64,000 nucleotides of DNA from AAA164-E04 sp014239995 (GTDB lineage Bacteria > Verrucomicrobiota > Verrucomicrobiia > Limisphaerales > AAA164-E04), in assembly GCA_029247315.1 (NCBI GenBank), contig JAQWLM010000042.1:6492-70491 (forward strand). The letters are read 5' to 3'. A program made the translations under genes and the position numbers. This document shows positions 18,768 to 27,433 of the stretch, piece after piece; the first letter of the stretch is position 1, and each line of letters opens with the position of its first letter. The notes under the pieces are model-generated. The model was given only the letters and a program-made list of their open reading frames with translations, ran no database searches and was not told the origin of the DNA.

Positions 18768-20114
18768 ATGTTCTCCGTATTTAAACCTGCTCCTGAAGCC
18801 CCGCCCCTGCCGGTGGAACGGGTGGATCCCGAGTATAGACGCCTGCGTTGGCGGGTGTTTGCAGGTATTTTTATCGGATATGCGGCCTATTATCTGGTTC
18901 GCAAGAATTTTGCGCTTGCCATACCCGATATCCTCAACGATTACCCGCACTACACCAAGGCTCAGCTGGGCATGGCCATGACAGGGCTCTCCATTGCCTA
19001 TGGCGTGTCTAAGTTCCTGATGGGATCGGTTTCGGATCGAAGCAATCCAAGATGGTTCATGCCCCTGGGGCTTCTCTTGTCCTGCAGCGTCCTGCTTGTT
19101 TTCGGTTTTGTCAAAGCGGTCTACACATCGCTGTTTCTCATGATTGCCCTTCAGACGCTCAATGGCTGGGTGGGAGGCATGGGGTGGCCACCCTGCGGCA
19201 AGACGATGGTCCACTGGTGGAGTACCCGGGAACGTGGGCGCATTGTGGCGTTCTGGAACGTGGCCCATAATATCGGCGGTGGTGCGGTCGCCACCCTTGC
19301 CTTGATTGGGGTTGCTTTCTTTCATGACTGGGGTGCCAAGTTCTATTTCAACGCCTTTGTCGCCGGGGGCCTTGCGGTGCTTATCTGGTTCCTGCTGCGT
19401 GACACTCCCCAGAGTTGTGGCCTGCCGTCCATTGAAGCCTACAAGGATGACTATCCTCCGGATTACTCCGCTGAACACGAACGGGTTTTCACATTCCGTG
19501 AAATCTTTTTTGCCCATGTCCTGAACAATCGGTATCTCTGGGCCATTGCGGTGGCCAACGCCTTTGCCTACTTCGTGCGGTATGGTGTGGTGGACTGGAT
19601 CCCGACATACATGCAGACCTCGAAGGGTTTTTCATTCAAGGACTCAAGCCTTGCATGGTCGCTCTTTGAATACGCGGCCATCCCAGGCACCATCCTGTGC
19701 GGCTGGATGTCGGACCGGGTTTTCAAGGGGCGTCGCGCACCGGCGACGATCCTGTTCATGTCATTTACCCTTGTGGCAGTGGGGGTCTATGCGCTGAATG
19801 CCAATGGGCCGTTGTGGATTGACCTGGTGGCTCTTGTCGCTATTGGGTTCTTCATATACGGGCCCATCATGATCATTGGCCTGCATGCATTGGACCTGGT
19901 GCCCAAGAAGGCGGCGGGCACGGCGGCGGGCTTCACCGGTTTTTTCGGGTATGTCTTCGGATCATCCCTTGCCGGTTGGGGCGTGGGCGCCATCGCTGAC
20001 CGCTGGAGCTGGTCGGGTGTGTTTGTCACCATGATCTTCTGCTGTATCATGACCATCCTCTTCAGTATGCTGACGCTCAGGCACAAGGCCGAGAGTGTCT
20101 CCATGGCCAAATAA
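18768..20114 (+). CDS. glpT: Glycerol-3-phosphate/phosphate antiporter (MFS, OPA family)
   Basis: 448 aa with twelve predicted membrane helices. Similarity to Escherichia coli GlpT is evident by eye along the full length: the N-terminal MFSVFKPAPEAPPLPVERVD, RRLRWRVFAGIFIGYAAYYL, VRKNFALAIP, GVSKFLMGSVSDRSNPR, MGWPPCGKTMVHWWS, RDTPQSCGLPSIEAYKDDYP and PKKAAGTAAGFTGFFGYVFG. Known GlpT exchanges periplasmic sn-glycerol-3-phosphate for cytoplasmic phosphate. The next gene, 9 bp downstream, encodes a periplasmic glycerophosphodiester phosphodiesterase, giving the classical glpTQ pair for scavenging glycerol-3-phosphate from lipid debris. Confidence 0.93.
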   Translation: MFSVFKPAPEAPPLPVERVDPEYRRLRWRVFAGIFIGYAAYYLVRKNFALAIPDILNDYPHYTKAQLGMAMTGLSIAYGVSKFLMGSVSDRSNPRWFMPLGLLLSCSVLLVFGFVKAVYTSLFLMIALQTLNGWVGGMGWPPCGKTMVHWWSTRERGRIVAFWNVAHNIGGGAVATLALIGVAFFHDWGAKFYFNAFVAGGLAVLIWFLLRDTPQSCGLPSIEAYKDDYPPDYSAEHERVFTFREIFFAHVLNNRYLWAIAVANAFAYFVRYGVVDWIPTYMQTSKGFSFKDSSLAWSLFEYAAIPGTILCGWMSDRVFKGRRAPATILFMSFTLVAVGVYALNANGPLWIDLVALVAIGFFIYGPIMIIGLHALDLVPKKAAGTAAGFTGFFGYVFGSSLAGWGVGAIADRWSWSGVFVTMIFCCIMTILFSMLTLRHKAESVSMAK

Positions 20115-20123
20115 TTCAAATCC

Positions 20124-21131
20124 ATGAAGCCCTTTTTGATTTCCTTTCATGTTGTTTTTCTCCTGTCCTTAGAGGCCTGGGGAGATAGTCCGATAGTGAT
20201 TGCCCATCGCGGTGCCAGCGCTTACCTGCCCGAACACACCCTTGAGGCAAAAGCCCTTGCTCATGCGATGGGGGCGGCTTTCCTGGAACAGGACCTGGTG
20301 TTGTCGAGGGACAGCATTCCCGTGGTACTTCACGACATCCATATCGAAACTGTCACGGATGTCGCGATGCGTTTTCCCAAGCGAAAGCGTGAGGATGGCC
20401 GCTTTTATGCCCTGGATTTCTCGGTGGATGAATTAAAGCAATTGAACGTGACCGAACGCGTTCATGCAAAGACAGGGCGACCCGTTTATCCGGGACGTTT
20501 TCCGGTAGGGAAATCCTCGTTCAGGATCCACACCCTGGAGGAGGAACTGGAATTCATTGCCGGACTCAACCAGAGCACCGGTCGCACGGTTGGGATTTAT
20601 CCTGAAATCAAGGGTCCTTCCTGGCACCGGCGACAGGGGTATGACATCAGCCGTGTGGTCCTGCCCATCCTTCAACGCCATGGCTATCATAGTCAATCGG
20701 ATCCATGCTGGTTGCAGTGTTTTGAATACGGGGAGGTGAAACGCATCCGCGAGGAACTCGCTTGGCGTGGACGACTCACGATGCTTCTCGGCAGTGGAAA
20801 GCAGGGAAGTGACGGTACGGACTTTGCCTTCCTGCGTACGCCTGCTGGACTTGACCAGTTGGCACATACCGTGGATGGCATTGGCCCGTCGATCAGCAGT
20901 ATCATTGAAGGCGGTAGTGTGACGGGACGTCGAGTGACATCACTGGTTCAAGATGCGCATGCCCGGCAACTACGTGTGCACCCCTATACCGTGCGCGGCG
21001 ACGCCTTGCCAGTAACTGTCGTATCGTTGGCGGATCTGCATCGCTTGCTTTTCGTCGAGGCAGGGGTGGATGGTGTCTTCACTGATTTTCCTGACAAGAC
21101 GGTCCAATTTCTCCATGGAAACGGGCATTAG
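20124..21131 (+). CDS. glpQ: Periplasmic glycerophosphodiester phosphodiesterase
   Basis: 335 aa with a signal peptide (FLISFHVVFLLSLEAWGDS). The GDPD catalytic blocks are intact: VIAHRGASAYLPEHTLEA (general base His, Glu ligand), FLEQDLVLSRDSIPVVLHD (Glu/Asp ligands and second His) and YPEIKGPSWH. The length fits secreted GlpQ. It hydrolyses glycerophosphodiesters, the deacylated phospholipids, to an alcohol and sn-glycerol-3-phosphate, which the adjacent GlpT imports. It is translated 9 bp after glpT, so the two form an operon. Its 3' end is convergent with the YhcH/YiaL gene, 18 bp apart. Confidence 0.93.
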   Translation: MKPFLISFHVVFLLSLEAWGDSPIVIAHRGASAYLPEHTLEAKALAHAMGAAFLEQDLVLSRDSIPVVLHDIHIETVTDVAMRFPKRKREDGRFYALDFSVDELKQLNVTERVHAKTGRPVYPGRFPVGKSSFRIHTLEEELEFIAGLNQSTGRTVGIYPEIKGPSWHRRQGYDISRVVLPILQRHGYHSQSDPCWLQCFEYGEVKRIREELAWRGRLTMLLGSGKQGSDGTDFAFLRTPAGLDQLAHTVDGIGPSISSIIEGGSVTGRRVTSLVQDAHARQLRVHPYTVRGDALPVTVVSLADLHRLLFVEAGVDGVFTDFPDKTVQFLHGNGH

Positions 21132-21149
21132 AGCAGGGTCTGCACCGTA

Positions 21150-21596
21150 CTAGACGCGTACCTTGATCACCATTTTATGCACTGGTTCGGGGGCATGCAG
21201 GGCGATTCCAGGCATGTGGGCGTCCCGCGGCTTGAGGATGGCAAAATACCCTGCCCTCAGGGTGATGAACTCTCCTGCCCCCTCCAGCTTGTAGAAGTCC
21301 TTCTCCTGATCATATGGGCCCGCCTGCATGCCTGAGACAGGACGGTAGCCCAGGTGCTCGGTGCCGCTGATGACATACTGCACATCGATGTAGTGATGAT
21401 GCGCTTCCCAGAATCCCTCCTCTCTGAGCTTGGATTGGTATCGATGTACCAGGGCGTAGACATGGTTGCCGTCGATGTCATGGCGTCCAGGCGTCAAGGT
21501 GTCGCAATCCTGTGTCTCCAGATAGCGCAGTGCCGTCTCCATGCGTGGTCCCAGTGCGTAGTATTCTCGTGCATGTTCCAGTACGTCGATGATCAT
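21150..21596 (-). CDS. YhcH/YjgK/YiaL family (DUF386) protein
   Basis: 148 aa from the ATG at 21596, which has a good purine-rich ribosome site (aaaggaaaaat) just upstream; the frame remains open 18 codons further. Family landmarks: HHYIDVQYVISGTEHLGYRP, YFAILKPRDAHMPGIAL and the C-terminal HKMVIKVRV. The cupin-like metal site His/Glu residues (HYID, PRDAHMPG, PVHKMVIK) are present. In enteric bacteria relatives are linked to sialic acid or sugar-acid utilisation (anomerase-like roles). Here no such pathway is adjacent, so the substrate is open. Confidence 0.85.
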   Translation of the reverse strand: MIIDVLEHAREYYALGPRMETALRYLETQDCDTLTPGRHDIDGNHVYALVHRYQSKLREEGFWEAHHHYIDVQYVISGTEHLGYRPVSGMQAGPYDQEKDFYKLEGAGEFITLRAGYFAILKPRDAHMPGIALHAPEPVHKMVIKVRV

Positions 21597-22330
21597 ATTT
21601 TTCCTTTTTTTGGGGGGGCATGTTGGAAGCTTGTGGCTGCCCAGTGGCACGCAAGGCTAAGGGCGACTTGTGCCGATGGCAATCCTCGTCCATTGGTACA
21701 GCGTTATTCTTCAGAAGCCCCGAGGACATGCCTCAGGTGGCTCAAAGGGGTTTTTTCATACCGATGATTTCACTTCTGGTGATTGCTTCTTCGAAAAGCC
21801 AGGTGTTGATGGTTCCGTTCGCGGAAAAGAGGGAAGTAAGGGTTCAACCCCCTCCTTGATTCACGGTTGTTTGGGTCGTGCTTGGGTGGAAGCCTGCATT
21901 TCGCCCAAGGCAAATTGAATACCTTCAAGCAGGTGTCTGACCAGCATCCTGTTCCAGAAAATGTGTAATGATGTCCAAAGGCCGAATGAAAAACATGACC
22001 TTTTCAGTATTGCGTGACCCATCCCAGGGCAAAGTCATCGTCGTTGTGCTTCCTTCTTGACCGAACTTCACTTGAATTATCTGCGAATGAGGGTCTGGCT
22101 GTTTCAACCCATGATGCATTACCCGACTCCAAGGACCATCACCTGTCCATTTCCTCGGAATCAGAACTGCAAATACATGTGCTTAACATCCATGAGCTAA
22201 CATCATCCTGGCGATGAGTGTGCCGCGTACACACGTCATGGAAAGCGGGTTCTTTAGAGAGGCTTGGAAATCTCCATGATCGCTCTCGTTCCCCATTCTT
22301 CGGCTCAAGATACCCTCGAGGATGCAGCTT
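21597..22330. other. Non-coding stretch, nothing recognised
   Basis: About 730 bp lie upstream of the YhcH/YiaL gene and downstream of the PQQ-propeller gene. The short open frames here show no family similarity, signal peptides or ribosome sites. I see no hairpin-plus-T-run terminator, tRNA or repeat. The promoter of the YhcH gene should lie at the left edge. Confidence 0.35.
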
Positions 22331-23647
22331 TTATTGGTTCTCAATACGGTAGAGGGCCTTGTCTGAGCGTAGGATCAGGGCATTACCATCGACTGCCGCA
22401 CTGGCCATGAGACCGCCATCGAGTGGGTTGCTAGCCAGTTTTTTGAATGTTTTTCCTGCCTGGATGACCGTTGTTTTTCCTTCGCGGCTGTGGAAGTAAA
22501 TGCGTCCTCTGGAATGGAGAGGGGAGGCAGAGTAATTGCCTCCAATGCGCTCCCTCCAGTGTTCCTCACCGGTATGGGCGTGGAGGCATGTCACCATGCC
22601 TCCGGCATCGCTGATAAAATAGATTTCGTTGCCAACCAGGATGGGTGAAGGCTGATTGGAGACCCCACGATTCCATTTCCATGCGATGGCAGGCTCGTCA
22701 GTGCCCTGATACTGGATGGCGAGGAGTTGTGAGCGGGTGAAACTGGTGATGATATAAAGCATGCCATGCCCGGCAACCGGGCGCGGTACGATGGAGAATC
22801 CGAGCATGCCGTAATGGAGCCTTGAAAGCTCACGGCCTGAGTCTGGATCGTAGGTATAAAGCCAGTCGGCGGCCGGTGAATACAGGACAGGGGTTCCCTG
22901 GGTTGGCAGAATGAGCGGGGTGCCATAGGCCTTCTTGAGCTGTGGGTTGGAGTGCATTTCCCCGCTGCGATCGGTGCGCCAAGCCACCTTTCCTGTCATC
23001 TTGTCAAGGGCGATGATATATTGCGTATCACTGCCGTCCATATGGAAAATGAGCTTGTCCTTCCAGAGCACCGGGGTGCTCCCAGGACCGTTCTCGTGGT
23101 TGACATAAAGTTCCTGATTCCGCCACAGCACCCTGGAGGTCTGTGTATCGACACAGGCGGTTCCATAGGCCCCAAAGTGACAGTAGAGCCTTCCGTTTTC
23201 AATGACAGGGGTGGGAGAGGCGTAACTGTTGAGTTTGTGAGTCCACTGGGGCTCCTTTTTCCGAAGTATCTCGACGTCATGCAGCAGTCTGCCAGATTGC
23301 TTTTCAATGCATATGGCGTGCAGTCGTACCATGGACAAAACCTCCACGGGTTGGCCACCGGTATTTACCTCCAGTCGCTTGTTGCGCTCCGCTTCGCTGG
23401 CTGGTTCCTCATGTGCAGTGGTCACCCAGATCTGGTCGCCCTCAATGACTGGTGAGGACCATCCTTTGCCTGTCAGCGGTGTGCGCCATGTGACGTTGTG
23501 TGTCTCGCTCCACTCAGTGGGGATCATGGCTTGGGTGTGGCCCTGTCCGGTCGGGCCGCGCCATTGTTTCCAATCCGCCTGGGTTGCGAATGTCCAGCCC
23601 AGTGCCATCAGCAGGACTGTATGTTGTCTGGTTTTTAATCGGCTCAT
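22331..23647 (-). CDS. Secreted PQQ-binding-like beta-propeller repeat protein
   Basis: 438 aa with a signal peptide (VLLMALGWTFATQA) and the usual beginning DWKQWRGPTGQGHTQ...WSETHNVTWRTPLTGKGWSS of PVC-bacterial PQQ-like propellers. Repeated blade motifs include GKVAWRTDRSGEMHSNPQL, GGMVTCLHAHTGEEHWRERI and GNYSASPLHSRGRIYFHSRE. It lacks the enzymatic calcium/PQQ ligands recognisable in methanol dehydrogenases, so binding or scaffolding rather than catalysis is inferred. Divergent from the PI-PLC-like gene by about 290 bp. Confidence 0.83.
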   Translation of the reverse strand: MSRLKTRQHTVLLMALGWTFATQADWKQWRGPTGQGHTQAMIPTEWSETHNVTWRTPLTGKGWSSPVIEGDQIWVTTAHEEPASEAERNKRLEVNTGGQPVEVLSMVRLHAICIEKQSGRLLHDVEILRKKEPQWTHKLNSYASPTPVIENGRLYCHFGAYGTACVDTQTSRVLWRNQELYVNHENGPGSTPVLWKDKLIFHMDGSDTQYIIALDKMTGKVAWRTDRSGEMHSNPQLKKAYGTPLILPTQGTPVLYSPAADWLYTYDPDSGRELSRLHYGMLGFSIVPRPVAGHGMLYIITSFTRSQLLAIQYQGTDEPAIAWKWNRGVSNQPSPILVGNEIYFISDAGGMVTCLHAHTGEEHWRERIGGNYSASPLHSRGRIYFHSREGKTTVIQAGKTFKKLASNPLDGGLMASAAVDGNALILRSDKALYRIENQ

Positions 23648-23941
23648 TGGTTTCGGGGTTGATCGTGATCCATCAAGAATGGTTTATTCCTGGAAGGGGT
23701 TAAACTACCAGTCCTGCTTCCACGCCTCAAGGAAGTGTTCCATTGTGTTTTTTGTCGCGTTTTTACACCCAGGCTTGAAAGATGGATCGATCCGCAAGAA
23801 AGATGCGGACCCGAAGGTTTGCCGATTATCTTGGACTCGCTGTGATCACATACACTGAGGAAGCTGACCCGTGGCAAGTGAAATGGGATTCTATTTCATG
23901 AAATCGTTATGGGTTTGTAACTGGTATAAGCTGGGCGTAGT

Positions 23942-24898
23942 TTGGTTCCACTCATGTTAATGAAGCAGTTCGCTCAATCTGGAAATGTTCCTTGGAATTC
24001 TCTGTGCCTGATGGTTCTCGGTTACGTCTTTTCTCAAGTGAACGCCTCTTATGGAGGGGGCCTCAGCGTCGTGGAGCATGCCAGCCCAAAGAGTATGCGT
24101 GACTGGATGGCGGCGTTGCCGGATCACAAGACCCTTGCGGACTACTCCCTGCCGGGTACGCACAACACCTGTGCGCTTTACAATGGTTACGCCTTTGGAT
24201 TTGCAAAGTGCCAGTCCTGGACATTGAAGGAACAACTACAGAGGGGGATTCGATTTCTTGATATTCGCTGTCGTCACATGCGTGACACCCTGCAAATCTA
24301 TCATGGCCCGATCCGTCAACGCATGTCCTTTGCGAATGTTCTTGATACATGCGTCTCGTTCCTGCAGGAAAACCCGACGGAGTGCATCGTCATTTCCATT
24401 AAGGAAGAACATCACGCCACGGGTAATTCCAGGGATTTTAAAACCACTTTTCTTGCGGATGTCATCAGGGGGGGCAAGGACCTTTGGCGGATCCAGTCGA
24501 CGATTCCGCAACTCAAGGCAGTGCGCGGTAAATGGGTGCTGGTGGATCGCGTGGGTGACTTGGGAGGTATTCCCTGGAGCGCTTTCATGAAGCAGGACGA
24601 TTACCGTGCGCCACCCGATCTCAAGGTGGAGCTCATTCGTGAACAGTTTGACAATACGGCACATCACGCATCCAACACCCGCCCATGGTTCATTAACTTC
24701 TGTAGCGGTGTGTACCCATCCAGGCTGATCACCCCGCGTCAGTATGCGCTCCAGGCCAACAAAGCGGCTTCCCTTTATATCAAGGAGCGGTCTAGTCAGG
24801 CCACAGGGCCCTTCCTGTTGGGGACGGTGATGATGGATTTTCCCAGTCACGCCATGATCCAGCAGGTGATTTACTCCAATTTTGCGCCTCCGAAATGA
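23942..24898 (+). CDS. Secreted phosphatidylinositol-specific phospholipase C-like protein
   Basis: About 318 aa. The N-terminus is hydrophobic (SLCLMVLGYVFSQVNAS), consistent with export; starts at 23942 or a few codons downstream (23954, 23960) are equally possible. The PI-PLC X-domain core is clear: LADYSLPGTHNTCALYNG (first catalytic His), LKEQLQRGIRFLDIRCRHM, LQIYHGPIRQRMSF (second catalytic His) and PTECIVISIKEEH. Bacterial PI-PLCs cleave phosphatidylinositol without calcium to diacylglycerol and cyclic inositol phosphate. Together with glpTQ nearby it suggests lipid-headgroup scavenging, although the substrate is not proven. Confidence 0.85.
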   Translation: MVPLMLMKQFAQSGNVPWNSLCLMVLGYVFSQVNASYGGGLSVVEHASPKSMRDWMAALPDHKTLADYSLPGTHNTCALYNGYAFGFAKCQSWTLKEQLQRGIRFLDIRCRHMRDTLQIYHGPIRQRMSFANVLDTCVSFLQENPTECIVISIKEEHHATGNSRDFKTTFLADVIRGGKDLWRIQSTIPQLKAVRGKWVLVDRVGDLGGIPWSAFMKQDDYRAPPDLKVELIREQFDNTAHHASNTRPWFINFCSGVYPSRLITPRQYALQANKAASLYIKERSSQATGPFLLGTVMMDFPSHAMIQQVIYSNFAPPK

Positions 24899-25024
24899 TC
24901 CACGGCACGATTCCTGAAAAACACTTCAGGAGTGCTGACAGTGGCATGGAGGTAGCCCGTATCTGGATGATGACAGTGAAACAAACGAAGGTGATTTAGT
25001 TTTGGAATCCATGCGACTACTTCA

Positions 25025-25303
25025 GTGGAATCCAGCACGCTGCATATGTTGAATGGGACTGAAAACTTCACGCTTACGGGTGCCGACACCTTTGCTGATT
25101 GTGAAACTGGAACATTTAATAATTGGGATGGAAGAAGTAGTGGTTCTCCTCATATCGCAAGTTCAGATTTCACACTTGCTATATCCACTGTGACGGGGCC
25201 CCGCGAGCATGCCCTGATGGTCGCATTTGGATGGGGCATGTTCATTGGTTTCATGGGCTTGACGGCCAGCCGGGCGAACACAAAGGCAAAGGCTATGTCT
25301 TGA
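25025..25303 (+). pseudogene. Possible remnant of a PEP-CTERM-type protein C-terminus
   Basis: This short frame ends with STVTGPREHALMVAFGWGMF followed by hydrophobic residues and ASR, then a few Lys. The layout (Pro-rich motif, hydrophobic helix, basic end) resembles a PEP-CTERM sorting tag, 'VPEPREYAL...', with the second motif residue changed. The upstream part (GTENFTLTGADTFADCETGT) has no recognisable domain and the ORF is far too short for a normal exported protein. I therefore read it as a gene remnant in the 410-bp gap between the PI-PLC-like gene and the TPR gene. It could be chance. Confidence 0.3.
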
Positions 25304-25309
25304 TTCGTG

Positions 25310-27433
25310 TTACTGATCGGCCAGTCCAGCGTTACTCAATGCCTGTCTGGCTCCCGCATGCTCTGGATTCATTTCCAAGGCCTGCTTGAGCGTCATGACA
25401 CCCCGATCCCTGTCGCCTTCCGCCAGCAATGATATCCCGAGCTTGGTCAGGGTTGTTGGGTTTCTTGCCCCAAGGGAGATCGCTTCGCGAAACGAGCTGA
25501 CGGCCTTATGATGGTCACCCTGTCTCGCCTGCAGTAAGCCCAGTCCGTAATACGGGTAAGGCATTCGTGGGTTCAAGTTCATGACATCCCGATAAGAAGC
25601 CTCTGATTTTTCAAGTTGCCCGGTGGCTGCATAGGCCTTTGCCAGGTTGAGATGGGCAACCACCATCTTGGGGTTCAGCTCAACGGCTTTTGATAAATGC
25701 GTGATGGCCTCATCGTAGTTCTTGGTCGAGGCCAGCACGGAGCCAAGATTCAGGTAAGCCTCGTGATACTCTGGATTCCTGTCCACCACACCCCTGAGAC
25801 GTTCAATGGCACTATCCATGTCCCCACGAATCTGCTCAATCATCGCGAGGTTGATGAGTGCCGTGGCATGATGGGGATCGAGTTGAATCGCCTTTTCAAA
25901 AAGAGGCTGAGCTTCGTCAATGCGTTTTTGATTGAGTAATATCGCGCCTAATCCGGTGAGTGCTTGACCATAATCAGGATCGATGCGAATGGCATCTCGA
26001 TAGAGTTCCATGGCTTCCTTCAGCAATCCCTGCTGTGAGGCTGATTTGGCCTGATTATAGAATTCCCTCGCGGTCCTGACGCCCTCCTCTGGTCGAACGA
26101 GTTGATACAAGCGTTGCGATTCCTCAGGAAAGCCATTGATCCCGAAGAGGGTGGCATAGTCACCAAGGTAGGCGGGAAGATCGACCTGACGAGGGTCCGT
26201 GAGCCATCGACCGGATCGGGGGGAGGCGCGTTCGAGGGTCTCTGCCGGTGTGGCGTTCAACAGGGCCAGGTCGCCGGACAATCGTTCCCAGCTGAGCGCC
26301 TCCAGATAGACCGCCGCCGTCTTTCCCTGTGCATCCACCAGGATACTGGTTGGAACCGAGAGGGATGCCCGGCGGGAAGTAAGATATTCGATCAGGATTT
26401 CAATCTTAGCCAGATTCTCCTGTCGCGCCACCCCTCGCGGTAAAGTGTAACCCATCTTGGCCAGAAGCCTTTCTGGATCACTCCCTCTGCCTGTTGTGCC
26501 ATCAACGGCAAGTCCGTCCACATTCAGTGCCAGTACCGTTGCCCCCATGGCGGCCAGATCATCCGCATGCTTTCCTAACTCGCCCAATTCCTGAAGGCAT
26601 GGGTTGCACCATGTCGCCCAAAGATTAATCAGCACAGGTTTGCCCAGAAAATCTGTTGTCGAGCGGGTCGTACCCATTTGGTCGACGCAGGTCAGTTTTG
26701 GGAAGGGTACCCTGTTGGCGACCCAGAAACCACTCATGGTGGTGTCCCCACCATCCCCCTTTGTGCCCCAATCCTTTTTTCCTGCCGTTGTTGATATTGG
26801 TTCAGGAGTATCCAAGATGCCTTGATCCTGCACCATTGTGTAACGAGCTCCCGAGCGAAGTGCTGCAACCTTCTCAACCCCACCGCCCGGCCATCTCACT
26901 TCAAGTTCAAAGCTATCCTTTTCCCCTTCACCCAGCCCAAAGTGCGTCCAGGAACTTGATTGTGCCAGGAATCCATCTCCGGCACGGAGCGTGCGAATCT
27001 GTTTCTCGGCAGGGTTCGCGCTTCGAGACAAGGTCAAGCGGGCCCCGATGGCGTCCCGATTGCTTGTGGTTCCGTTGCCAATCAAACGCACGGCAATGGA
27101 TGCATTGCTTGAGCTCTGATTGTTCCTTAGAAGGCGCACTTGAGGTGCTGAACGGTTTGCAACCCACATGTCCAGGTCACCATCCCTGTCCCAATCCACC
27201 GTGGCAACGGCACGGGCGTCATCTTCAAAATCAACATTCAGGATGTTGCCCACCTCGGAAAAACCACGGCCCGCTCGGTTCATGAAGAGCGCATTCCGTT
27301 CATAACCACTGAAGGATTTACCCCGGGAAACCTGATCGTTCAGGTCCCTGAAGTTACGGGTGTAGCCAGGGGTGGCTGTCGGCTTGAGCCCCTCTTCCGG
27401 AATTTGAGGCGCGACCCGCCTCCAGAAGAACAT
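25310..27433 (-). CDS. ASPIC/UnbV - TlpA-like thioredoxin - TPR protein (C-terminal half of a split gene)
   Basis: 707 aa. Residues 1-200 complete an FG-GAP/UnbV unit (ALFMNRAGRGFSEVG, VDWDRDGDLDMWVANRS, SWTHFGLGEGEKD). Residues about 235-400 are a TlpA/thioredoxin domain with redox motif WCNPC (Cys276, Cys279). Residues about 430-707 are tandem TPRs (YRDAIRIDPDYGQALTGLGA and similar). The ATG at 27433 follows directly, in the same frame, the TGA that ends the upstream ORF. The sequence across it (TDDL-stop-MFFWRRV) matches an uninterrupted FG-GAP protein, so the two ORFs probably descend from one gene. As annotated this half has no signal peptide, yet a TlpA-like domain belongs in the periplasm. 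That argues for readthrough, a sequencing error or recent inactivation rather than an independent protein. Confidence 0.78.
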   Translation of the reverse strand: MFFWRRVAPQIPEEGLKPTATPGYTRNFRDLNDQVSRGKSFSGYERNALFMNRAGRGFSEVGNILNVDFEDDARAVATVDWDRDGDLDMWVANRSAPQVRLLRNNQSSSNASIAVRLIGNGTTSNRDAIGARLTLSRSANPAEKQIRTLRAGDGFLAQSSSWTHFGLGEGEKDSFELEVRWPGGGVEKVAALRSGARYTMVQDQGILDTPEPISTTAGKKDWGTKGDGGDTTMSGFWVANRVPFPKLTCVDQMGTTRSTTDFLGKPVLINLWATWCNPCLQELGELGKHADDLAAMGATVLALNVDGLAVDGTTGRGSDPERLLAKMGYTLPRGVARQENLAKIEILIEYLTSRRASLSVPTSILVDAQGKTAAVYLEALSWERLSGDLALLNATPAETLERASPRSGRWLTDPRQVDLPAYLGDYATLFGINGFPEESQRLYQLVRPEEGVRTAREFYNQAKSASQQGLLKEAMELYRDAIRIDPDYGQALTGLGAILLNQKRIDEAQPLFEKAIQLDPHHATALINLAMIEQIRGDMDSAIERLRGVVDRNPEYHEAYLNLGSVLASTKNYDEAITHLSKAVELNPKMVVAHLNLAKAYAATGQLEKSEASYRDVMNLNPRMPYPYYGLGLLQARQGDHHKAVSSFREAISLGARNPTTLTKLGISLLAEGDRDRGVMTLKQALEMNPEHAGARQALSNAGLADQ

